Shown here: piece after piece, positions 1-5,708 of the stretch
Layout of the letters: every line of letters begins with the position of its first letter
Numbering within the stretch: the stretch's first letter is position 1
Assembly (NCBI GenBank): GCA_031282605.1
Contig: JAITDK010000094.1
Location: forward strand, 1 to 9,964
From: Oscillospiraceae bacterium
Lineage (GTDB): Bacteria > Bacillota > Clostridia > Christensenellales > Aristaeellaceae
Length of the DNA: 9,964 nt
Reading direction: 5' to 3'
Made by a program: the position numbers and the translations under genes
Notes under the pieces: model-generated
Databases searched by the model: none
The model's input: only the letters and a program-made list of their open reading frames with translations
What the model was told of the DNA's origin: nothing

Positions 1-195
1 TGCTCATGGCAATCTGGTGAATCATTGGTTTTGGTCTCAAGTAGCGTGAAGACTTAGAGTCACCACTGTATCAAGGAAAGATATCTTTCCTGAGTCAACT
101 GTGTTCCGAGACACCACACAAGTTTTGAGACACTTCTCGGCAGGGGGGAACATGCTCAAGGTGTATCTCAACAATGTTTCTAAAGCACTGAAAAC
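1..195. other. AT-richer segment of unknown origin at left edge
   Basis: The first roughly 195 bases are about 45% GC by hand count, against about 60% in the genes that follow. The forward frame used by the next gene contains a stop at 47-49 and is open afterwards, but its translation (residues such as FRDTTQVLRHFSAGGN) is not one I recognise. The reverse strand gives only a short anonymous frame. The segment contains an 18-bp palindrome (74-91) and two copies of GAGACAC (108-114 and 127-133). It could be the end of a mobile element or a deletion/insertion junction that removed the front of the following MoaF-like gene. It could equally be an ordinary intergenic region. No transposase or terminal inverted repeat can be identified within the window. 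Confidence 0.4.
74..91. repeat. 18-bp perfect palindrome
   Basis: AGGAAAGATATCTTTCCT is self-complementary over all 18 bases. With one bulged A it extends to TCA...TGA on the outside (71-93). It could be an operator for a dimeric regulator, or a hairpin at the edge of a mobile element. No T-run follows, so it does not look like an intrinsic terminator. It lies before the first translated segment of the MoaF-like remnant. Confidence 0.6.
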
Positions 196-532
196 GCCGG
201 ACATGATCGCGCGGATGGAGCAGTCGCCCGAGCAGCGCGAAGGCTGGGAAGGCAACCCCTATGACGAGCGCACGAATTACATCAAGATCCGCGACGGGCT
301 GTATCTCGTCGAGTGCTCCGAGCATTCGATGGCGCGCCGCGACGTGCCGGGCAACAGTCTCTTATTCCTGATGGATACGCGACGCGTGCACGACGTGGGC
401 CGCTCGTTCGGCCATACGGGTCAGTTCGGCGGCGAGGGCTATTTGCCGGAAAACTATCTGTTCGGCGCGTTCGGCGAGTTCGTCGAGTCCGACGGCACGG
501 TGGAAAGCAGCCCGCCTTTCTATCAGGTATAA
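152..532 (+). CDS. Truncated MoaF-like C-terminal domain protein (probable gene remnant)
   Basis: This short protein (126 residues from ATG 152) carries only the last part of a MoaF-like protein. Its residues from about 35 onward match the C-terminal third of the next gene product: a hand alignment from its PYDE motif through the HDVGRSFGHTG motif gives 38 identities in 56 positions. The YIKI, NSLLFL, HDVG (His at about 80) and NYLFGAFG blocks are all kept. The whole N-terminal half and the HIY block present in the three complete copies are missing. The first 15-20 residues come from the AT-richer left segment and resemble nothing in the family. ATG 152 is chosen because AGGGGGG (142-148) precedes it, although the spacing is short. 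The frame also permits GTG 101 and ATG 203 or 215. It may be an unexpressed leftover of duplication and deletion. The domain assignment is firmer than the start or the functionality. Confidence 0.55.
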   Translation: MLKVYLNNVSKALKTPDMIARMEQSPEQREGWEGNPYDERTNYIKIRDGLYLVECSEHSMARRDVPGNSLLFLMDTRRVHDVGRSFGHTGQFGGEGYLPENYLFGAFGEFVESDGTVESSPPFYQV

Positions 533-565
533 ATCAGCAGGTATAAATCAGCAGGTATGAACCAG
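527..565. repeat. Tandem 14-bp repeat with a degenerate third copy
   Basis: GTATAAATCAGCAG occurs twice head to tail (527-540 and 541-554). A decayed third copy begins GTATGAACCAG at 555. The stop codon of the upstream MoaF-like remnant (TAA, 530-532) lies inside the first unit. The array ends just before a TATAAT at 589-594. It may be a slippage product or a set of operator sites upstream of the MoaF-like genes. Confidence 0.8.
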
Positions 566-594
566 ATTTAAGCCGGATATGAGCCGGGTATAAT
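566..594 (+). promoter_or_regulatory. Possible promoter for the MoaF-like gene pair
   Basis: A perfect TATAAT lies at 589-594, 67 bases before the preferred ATG at 662. The upstream -35 region is poor (only ATTTAA-like sequence around 566-572), so the site would be weak or activator-dependent. The tandem 14-bp repeat lies directly upstream. The call rests on the -10 element and its position only. Confidence 0.35.
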
Positions 595-648
595 TTCGGC
601 GTGAACATCGATCGGAAACAACAAGGGAAACACCGGCGATTGTTGGAA

Positions 649-653
649 GGGAG
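649..653 (+). promoter_or_regulatory. Ribosome binding site that decides the start of the 662 gene
   Basis: The purine run GGAAGGGAG covers 645-653. Its GGGAG core is eight bases before ATG 662. The upstream in-frame GTG at 653 would overlap this site, so ATG 662 is the better start. Confidence 0.7.
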
Positions 654-661
654 TGAAGATT

Positions 662-1558
662 ATGGCGGAGAAGCCGTACTTCGGGATACATAGCGCGGCC
701 CCCAAATTCGAGGGCATGAGCCGCTACCGCGATCCGCTGAACTACGACCTCGCGGGGCGATCGTTCCGTTTGGCGTTCGACGACGGCGAGGGCGTATTCG
801 TCGAGTTTAAGACGGGCGACGCGCTGCTATACGCGCCGTTTGGCACGGCGGGCACGATTGAGCGCTACGAATGCGCGAAGGGCGCGCAGACCGTCTACTT
901 CGTCAACTTTGAATTGACGGCGAAGAAGCCGCGCACGAACGTCACGCTGATCCTCGACACGGAGGAACATCTGTTCACGCAGGTGACGACGATCACGGGC
1001 TTTGACGAGAAATACCCATACCTGTGCGACAGCTCGTTCAAGTTCGGCGCGGCGCTGACCGCCGGACTGGAGCCGCCCGACGGCAAGCGCCACGCGTTTA
1101 CGCGGGATCTCATAGGCAAGCGCATCCATTGGCATTACGCGCCCGACGTCGAGATCGTGCACATCTATTACAGCGCGGACTACTGCCGCGTTATGATGCC
1201 CCCCGGCGTCAAGTGGGGCGACATACCCGCCGCGGACTTCAACGCCATGTTGGAGGAGAAGCCCTATGACGAGAAGGCCGCGTACATCAAAATTAAGGAG
1301 AATCTGTATCTCGTGAGCGTCGTCGAGCAGAACATGGCCAGAACCGGCTTCACGGGCAACAGTCTCCTGTTCCTCATCGATACCCACCGAGTGCACGACG
1401 TGGGTCGCTCGTTCGGCCACACGGGATACGGCACACCCGGAGGCGTCCGCGGCGAGAATTACCTCTTCGGCGCGTTCGGCGATTTCGTCGAGTCGGACGG
1501 CTATTGGGAAGCCAAGCCGAACATCTACCTGGATAAAAGTCCGAATAAGACAGAGTAA
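662..1558 (+). CDS. MoaF-like protein, complete N- and C-terminal units
   Basis: This 298-residue protein has the two-part layout of the family Pfam calls MoaF. The N-terminal unit (about 28-125) starts with a GRSFRLAFDDGEG strand motif and is rich in beta strands. The C-terminal unit starts at about 146 with TRDLIGKRIHWHY, followed by HIYYS (His167), YIKI, NSLLFL, HDVGRSFG (His245) and NYLFGAFG. There is no signal peptide or membrane segment, so it is probably cytoplasmic. No reaction is established for the family, and the molybdenum-cofactor label is doubtful. No other cofactor gene is nearby, and the original moaF is, as I recall it, part of a Klebsiella monoamine-regulated operon. The start at ATG 662 fits the ribosome binding site. 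The stop is nine bases before the next start, so the two genes are almost certainly cotranscribed. The two conserved histidines are candidates for ligand or metal binding (inference). Confidence 0.8.
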   Translation: MAEKPYFGIHSAAPKFEGMSRYRDPLNYDLAGRSFRLAFDDGEGVFVEFKTGDALLYAPFGTAGTIERYECAKGAQTVYFVNFELTAKKPRTNVTLILDTEEHLFTQVTTITGFDEKYPYLCDSSFKFGAALTAGLEPPDGKRHAFTRDLIGKRIHWHYAPDVEIVHIYYSADYCRVMMPPGVKWGDIPAADFNAMLEEKPYDEKAAYIKIKENLYLVSVVEQNMARTGFTGNSLLFLIDTHRVHDVGRSFGHTGYGTPGGVRGENYLFGAFGDFVESDGYWEAKPNIYLDKSPNKTE

Positions 1559-1567
1559 GGAGATAAT

Positions 1568-3418
1568 ATGCCCAGGCATACGTATCCGCAATTTACGCCG
1601 GAAGAGATTGTATCGCTCGTCGAAGCGCGCAAGGATTACAACACGGGGGGTTTGGACGTAAACCGCCCGGCGTTCGACGAATCGCTGTCAGGCAGGACGC
1701 TGACGCTGCGCTATGACAACGGGCGCGAGCTAACGTACGCGTTCAAGGACGCGCACGCGCTCGCATGGACGGAGAATGGCGCATCCCACGTGGAGTATTA
1801 CGAGACCCTCAAGGCGGACGACCATACCCTGCTCGTCGTGCATAAGGTCGACGGATCGAACCCACCCCAGGCGCATATCGTCGTGCTGGAGACGGACACG
1901 CGCCTCGTGACCACGTTCTTTAGCAAAATCGGCAACGCCGTCTCCACGCGCGAGGTGGATCGCGAGATCGTCTTTGGGTATTTTTACGAAGAAACCGCTG
2001 AGGGCGCGGGCAAAGACATGCCCGCTCCGGAAGCGCGCCATTCCCTCACGCGCGATCTCATCGGTCGTTCCATCATATGGACATACGGTCCGAAATTCAC
2101 AATCCAGCACATCTACGCGTCCGAATGGTATTCCTGCTTCGTGGACTTCAACAGCTTTATCGGCGGCGCGGTTCTGTCCTCGCCGTGCAACTACGTGAAG
2201 ATCAACGACCGCCTATACATCTATTCCTGGGTGGAGACGGAGGGTGCGGGCATACAGGGGTTTGCGCTGATGAACCTGCTGGACATGCACGACGTGGGCT
2301 GCTTCTTCGGCATCAACGGAAGTGGACAGTTCGAGTGCTACACGTTCGGCGCGTTCGGCGAGGACGCGGGCAGCACCGCGAATCTATTCATCCCCAACGA
2401 TTATGCCGTCGAACAACCCTGGCCGCCGAGACTGCCCAAGCATCTGCGCGAAACGTTGAATCTGTCCGAGGATTCACCGGGGGATGCAAACGAAGAGGAC
2501 GCGCCGCCCACCTCCGGGTTAGCGCAGATCGACCGCGCGCAGCCGAGGCATCCGTCGGATTCAAGGTTCCTGCTGCGCCCTTATCGCCCCGGCGCGTTCA
2601 ATCCGGACATGACGCCGGACGAAATCTACGCGCTGGCCGAGCGCGCCGTCGACGGCATGACGTACAACCACGGCGGGCTGGAAGGTCGGCGGCTGCCGTT
2701 CACGGACGCGCTTTCCGGCAAAACGCTTACGATCGCGCTGGACGACGGCGCGGGTAGACTGCCGCACACGTTCGTCGATCGGCATCGCCTTACATGGACG
2801 GACGCGGACGGCGTGGAGCATCCGGAGTATTACGAGGCCATCGAGATCGACCGGAACATCTTCATGGTCGCGTACATGCGCAAGGGCAGCCGACCCGTCA
2901 CATCCGTGACCGCCGTGCTGGATCTGGGCTACAATATTGCGACGGTGATCACCGCGGCGATCGGCGCGCTGCCGTTCGCGCGGGACGTAGATCAGCGGAT
3001 ACTCGGCGGCGTGATCCTGCGCGAGGGTGCGTTCCCGCCGCTCGCGTGGCGGCATCAGCCCACGCGCGACTTGATCGGCAAAACGTACGGCTGGAGTTAT
3101 CGCGATGACATGACCAGCCAGCACATCTACGCCTCGCCGTACGGGATCGCCTGGGTGATCCTGCAGGGTCCCGGCGCGGGGTCGCTGGGCAGCGCGCCCT
3201 GCAAATACTACAAGATCAACGACCACGTCTATCTGTACTCGTGGATTGAGTCGTACGGATCGGGTCAGCAGGGCGTCGTGCTGATGAATACGCGCACTAT
3301 GCACGATTGCGGTACATTCTACGGCTTCCCGGATACGAAGACGTTCGAGTTCTACACCTACGGCGCGAAGGCGTACGCGCTGGGCTCCTTTGATACGAAG
3401 GAACGATTTGCCAGATAG
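1568..3418 (+). CDS. Double MoaF-like protein (two complete units fused)
   Basis: The 616-residue product contains two full MoaF-like proteins in one chain. Unit A spans about 1-283: LSGRTLTLRYDNG at 40, TRDLIGRSIIWTYG at about 160, HIYAS with His181, MHDVGCFFG with His241, and TFGAFG. Unit B spans about 344-616: LSGKTLTIALDDG at 382, TRDLIGKTYGWSY, HIYAS with His519, and MHDCGTFYG with His579. In both units the two histidines are 60 residues apart, against 78 in the preceding single-unit protein. Each unit also opens with a TPEEI/TPDEI helix and an NTGGL/NHGGL block absent from the neighbour, so A and B are closest to each other. The linker (about 284-343) is rich in Pro, Glu and Asp. AAGGAG (1557-1562) overlaps the previous stop and sits five bases before ATG 1568, implying translational coupling. 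No signal peptide is seen. The function is unknown, as for the neighbour. Confidence 0.85.
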   Translation: MPRHTYPQFTPEEIVSLVEARKDYNTGGLDVNRPAFDESLSGRTLTLRYDNGRELTYAFKDAHALAWTENGASHVEYYETLKADDHTLLVVHKVDGSNPPQAHIVVLETDTRLVTTFFSKIGNAVSTREVDREIVFGYFYEETAEGAGKDMPAPEARHSLTRDLIGRSIIWTYGPKFTIQHIYASEWYSCFVDFNSFIGGAVLSSPCNYVKINDRLYIYSWVETEGAGIQGFALMNLLDMHDVGCFFGINGSGQFECYTFGAFGEDAGSTANLFIPNDYAVEQPWPPRLPKHLRETLNLSEDSPGDANEEDAPPTSGLAQIDRAQPRHPSDSRFLLRPYRPGAFNPDMTPDEIYALAERAVDGMTYNHGGLEGRRLPFTDALSGKTLTIALDDGAGRLPHTFVDRHRLTWTDADGVEHPEYYEAIEIDRNIFMVAYMRKGSRPVTSVTAVLDLGYNIATVITAAIGALPFARDVDQRILGGVILREGAFPPLAWRHQPTRDLIGKTYGWSYRDDMTSQHIYASPYGIAWVILQGPGAGSLGSAPCKYYKINDHVYLYSWIESYGSGQQGVVLMNTRTMHDCGTFYGFPDTKTFEFYTYGAKAYALGSFDTKERFAR

Positions 3419-3434
3419 CACGAAAACCCCGCAA

Positions 3435-3465
3435 GATTTTTATTAACAGCGCAGATTTTTATCAA
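3435..3465. repeat. Direct repeat before the importer promoter, candidate regulator sites
   Basis: GATTTTTAT occurs at 3435-3443 and 3454-3462, in matching surroundings (GCAAGATTTTTATTAA and GCAGATTTTTATCAA). The repeats are 19 bp apart, close to two helical turns. The second copy abuts the place where the -35 of the promoter at 3488-3493 should be. Tandem direct repeats touching the -35 are the usual binding arrangement for AraC-type activators, and one is encoded at 7484. The role is inferred. Confidence 0.5.
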
Positions 3466-3487
3466 GCCGCGCCGCGGTTGTATCCGT

Positions 3488-3493
3488 TATAAT
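3488..3493 (+). promoter_or_regulatory. -10 element of a probable importer promoter
   Basis: A perfect TATAAT lies here, but the -35 position (3465-3470, AGCCGC) has no consensus match, which suggests an activated promoter. Transcription would begin near 3500 and leave a leader of about 50 bases before ATG 3549. The in-frame ATG at 3492 overlaps this element, another reason not to use it as the start codon. Confidence 0.5.
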
Positions 3494-3530
3494 GGAGACG
3501 GACGAAGACGGAAAGCCGCGGCGGCGGCGC

Positions 3531-3539
3531 AAAGGAGGT
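3531..3539 (+). promoter_or_regulatory. Strong ribosome binding site of permease 1
   Basis: AAAGGAGGT is a near-perfect match to the 16S rRNA tail. It lies nine bases before ATG 3549, which fixes the start there instead of at the in-frame ATG 3492. Confidence 0.8.
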
Positions 3540-3548
3540 CGCGCGACG

Positions 3549-4517
3549 ATGCAGGACGTGATTTCGCCTCGCCCTATACTCAACCCAAACGAGCGCACCG
3601 CCTGGCAGCGGTTCACGCGGAACCTCTGGCAGCACAAATACCTGTTGCTGATGCTCCTGCCGGCGCTGGCTTACGTGATCATTTTCTCGTACCTGCCGAT
3701 GGCGGGCATCGTCATCGCGTTCAAAAAATTTAACTACAATCAGGGGATTCTGGGGAGTCCGTGGGTCGGGTTCAAGAATTTCCGCTTCCTTATGATGTCC
3801 AACAAGCTGGCGTTCCTCACGCGTAACACGCTGCTGTACAACCTCGCGTTCATCACTGTGGAAATGGCGGTCGAGGTCGTGTTCGCCATCCTCATCAACG
3901 AGATCACGAGCAAGCGGTTCAAACGGGTGTTCCAGTCGTTCATGTTTCTGCCGTACTTCATCTCGTGGGTGGTGGTGGCCGCCATCGTGCAAGCCGTGCT
4001 GGGCTATGAGTATGGCATGATCAACGGCCTGATCGAAACCCTGGGCGGCGAGCGTATCAATATCTACGCGAACAAGGATATCTGGCCCGTGCTGCTCGTG
4101 TTGTTCCGAGTGTGGAAGATGGCGGGGTACGGCAGCGTCGTGTACCTGGCGACGATCACGGGCATCGATCCGGAGATGTACGAAGCGGCCTCGATCGACG
4201 GCGCGAACGTCTGGCAGCGCGTGCGGTACATCACCATGCCGGGGCTTAAGCCCACGATGCTCATCATGTTCCTGCTGGCGCTCGGGCAGGTATTCCGCGG
4301 CGACTTCGGGCTGTTCTATCAGCTCATCGGCAACAACGCCGCCATCCTCCCCAAGACGGACATACTGGATCTGTTCATCTACCGCGCGCTGGCCTCCACG
4401 AGCGACTTCGGCATGTCGAGCGCGGCGGGATTGTATCAAAGCGTGCTGTGCTTCGCCACGGTAATGATCGTCAACGGCGTCATTCGTAAGGTGCAGCCGG
4501 ATTACTCGCTGTTCTAG
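3549..4517 (+). CDS. Carbohydrate ABC importer permease 1 (LplB/YteP-like, CUT1)
   Basis: This inner-membrane subunit of a CUT1-type oligosaccharide importer has 322 residues. A short basic N-terminus (WQRFTRNLWQHKY) leads into the first membrane helix at about 31-50, followed by the PMAGIVIAFKKFNY segment typical of LplB/YteP proteins. Further helices include FMFLPYFISWVVVAAIVQ. The cytoplasmic EAA loop that docks the ATPase is clear: EAASIDGANVWQRVRYITMP beginning at Glu212, with the conserved Gly at 218. The C-terminus YSLF is also usual for the family. The next gene encodes the partner permease after a 122-base gap, and the binding protein follows that. B. subtilis relatives carry complex sugars such as pectin-derived oligosaccharides, but the substrate cannot be read from the sequence. 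Expression probably starts at the promoter just upstream and may depend on the AraC-type regulator downstream. Confidence 0.92.
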   Translation: MQDVISPRPILNPNERTAWQRFTRNLWQHKYLLLMLLPALAYVIIFSYLPMAGIVIAFKKFNYNQGILGSPWVGFKNFRFLMMSNKLAFLTRNTLLYNLAFITVEMAVEVVFAILINEITSKRFKRVFQSFMFLPYFISWVVVAAIVQAVLGYEYGMINGLIETLGGERINIYANKDIWPVLLVLFRVWKMAGYGSVVYLATITGIDPEMYEAASIDGANVWQRVRYITMPGLKPTMLIMFLLALGQVFRGDFGLFYQLIGNNAAILPKTDILDLFIYRALASTSDFGMSSAAGLYQSVLCFATVMIVNGVIRKVQPDYSLF

Positions 4518-4639
4518 AATCACCGACCATTTGATCAGGTCGTTTTCCGCCGGACGGCTTCCTGAAGCCACGGAATCGCAACGAAACGTGCGGAATTGAC
4601 CGAATCCATCAGAATCAATCATCGAGAAGGAGGCGCGCG

Positions 4640-5575
4640 ATGAACAGAACCGTTCCGTTGGCTGCGCCGGGCGTACGCCGCATCCGCCAGAATGACAGGT
4701 TGGCGTTCAACGCCATCGGCTATGTGCTTGTGACCGCCTTTGGGCTGGCGTGCGTGCTGCCGTTCCTGCTGATCCTGATCAACAGCTTCACGAGCGAATC
4801 CGCTCTGATGCACAACGGCTATCAGTTTATCCTCAAGGAAGTGTCGCTGCAGGCGTATTCGCTCGCGTTCAAAAGCCCGCAGCGCATCTTCTGGGCGTAT
4901 CGGAACACAGTGTGCGTGACGATACTGGGCGCGTCCATCGCGGTGATTTTGGCGTCCATGACGGGCTATGTGCTCCAGCGGCGCGATTTCCCGTGGCGCA
5001 ACGGTTTCTCGCTGTTCTTCTTCTTCACCACGCTGTTTTCAGGCGGGCTGGTACCGTGGTACATTCTGTGTTCAAAGTACCTGAGCTTCCGCAACAACTA
5101 CCATGCGCTGCTGCTCCCGATGCTCTTTTCCGTGTGGAACATGATCATCGCCAAAAACTTCATGAAGAGCATTCCGTATGAGATCACCGAGTCCGCGAAA
5201 GTGGACGGCGCGAACGACATCGTGATCTTCTTCCGGTTGATCCTTCCGCTCTCTACGCCGCTGCTGGCTACGCTGGGTCTCTTCTCCGCGCTGGCGTACT
5301 GGAACGATTGGTTCAACTCCATGCTCTTCATCACAAAAGAAAACAAGATGAGCTTGCAATACTTCCTGCAGGAGATGATCAACTCCATACAAGCGTTGAA
5401 GAACCTTGTGAGCATGGGGGCTGGGGCGGCGTCGCTGTCGGGCATGGTGTCGCTGCCGCAGGAAACCATGAAGATGGCCATGACCGTCATCACGACCGGG
5501 CCGATCATACTGCTCTATCCGCTTGTGCAGCGCTATTTCGTAAAGGGATTGACCATCGGGGCTGTGAAGGGCTGA
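4640..5575 (+). CDS. Carbohydrate ABC importer permease 2 (LplC/YtcP-like, CUT1)
   Basis: This is the second membrane subunit, forming the translocation channel with permease 1. It is 311 residues long, normal for the family. The first helix is at about 20-45 (GYVLVTAFGLACVLPFLLILINSF). The body contains the FSGGLVPWYIL segment characteristic of this subfamily. The EAA loop begins ESAKVDGANDIVIFFRLILP at Glu184, with Gly190 conserved. The C-terminus YPLVQRYFVKGLTIGAVKG is the standard ending of these permeases. AAGGAGG (4627-4633) is six bases before the ATG. The 122-base spacer from permease 1 holds only a weak 5-bp hairpin (4556-4569) and no terminator, so the two should be cotranscribed. 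No ATPase gene follows, so the system presumably borrows a shared MsmX-type ATPase. Confidence 0.93.
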   Translation: MNRTVPLAAPGVRRIRQNDRLAFNAIGYVLVTAFGLACVLPFLLILINSFTSESALMHNGYQFILKEVSLQAYSLAFKSPQRIFWAYRNTVCVTILGASIAVILASMTGYVLQRRDFPWRNGFSLFFFFTTLFSGGLVPWYILCSKYLSFRNNYHALLLPMLFSVWNMIIAKNFMKSIPYEITESAKVDGANDIVIFFRLILPLSTPLLATLGLFSALAYWNDWFNSMLFITKENKMSLQYFLQEMINSIQALKNLVSMGAGAASLSGMVSLPQETMKMAMTVITTGPIILLYPLVQRYFVKGLTIGAVKG

Positions 5576-5614
5576 TTCGCCAGCCCGGACGCTGAACCCC
5601 CTCGCCTTTGCCTC

Positions 5615-5659
5615 TTTAGGTTTTGTTACCCTAAACTTTGTTTCCTTGGGCGGCCGCCC
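5615..5659 (+). other. Weak hairpin and 12-bp palindrome before the binding-protein gene
   Basis: TTTAGG (5615-5620) pairs with CCTAAA (5630-5635). Downstream is the perfect palindrome GGGCGGCCGCCC (5648-5659). Both lie in the 133-base gap between permease 2 and the binding-protein gene. Such elements can stabilise or process the transcript so that the binding protein is made in excess over the permeases, but neither has a T-run. The role is speculative. Confidence 0.3.
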
Positions 5660-5708
5660 TTTACGCTATGCGAAACCCAATGAACCCGAATAGAATGGAG
5701 GATTTCAG

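Noticed and set aside
527..565. CRISPR array
   Set aside because: The 14-bp units are directly adjacent with no spacers and only two are perfect.
653..661. GTG 653 as start of the complete MoaF-like gene
   Set aside because: It would overlap its own ribosome binding site. ATG 662 has the proper eight-base spacing.
827..1591. 254-codon open frame on the reverse strand
   Set aside because: It is a shadow of the complete MoaF-like gene, without a ribosome binding site or recognisable motifs.
2561..3421. 286-codon open frame on the reverse strand
   Set aside because: It lies wholly within the second half of the double MoaF-like gene and has Arg/Val/His-rich shadow composition.
3492..3548. ATG 3492 as start of permease 1
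   Set aside because: It overlaps the TATAAT of the likely promoter and lacks a ribosome binding site. It would add a lysine- and arginine-rich tail absent from the family.
4556..4569. Terminator between the two permease genes
   Set aside because: The stem is only five base pairs (GGCTT/AAGCC) with no T-run, and the two genes are expected to be cotranscribed.
3462..4622. 386-codon open frame on the reverse strand
   Set aside because: It is antisense to permease 1, whose membrane helices, EAA loop and ribosome binding site are clear. The reverse translation is rich in Arg, His, Asp and Gln, as expected from the complement of GC-rich coding DNA.
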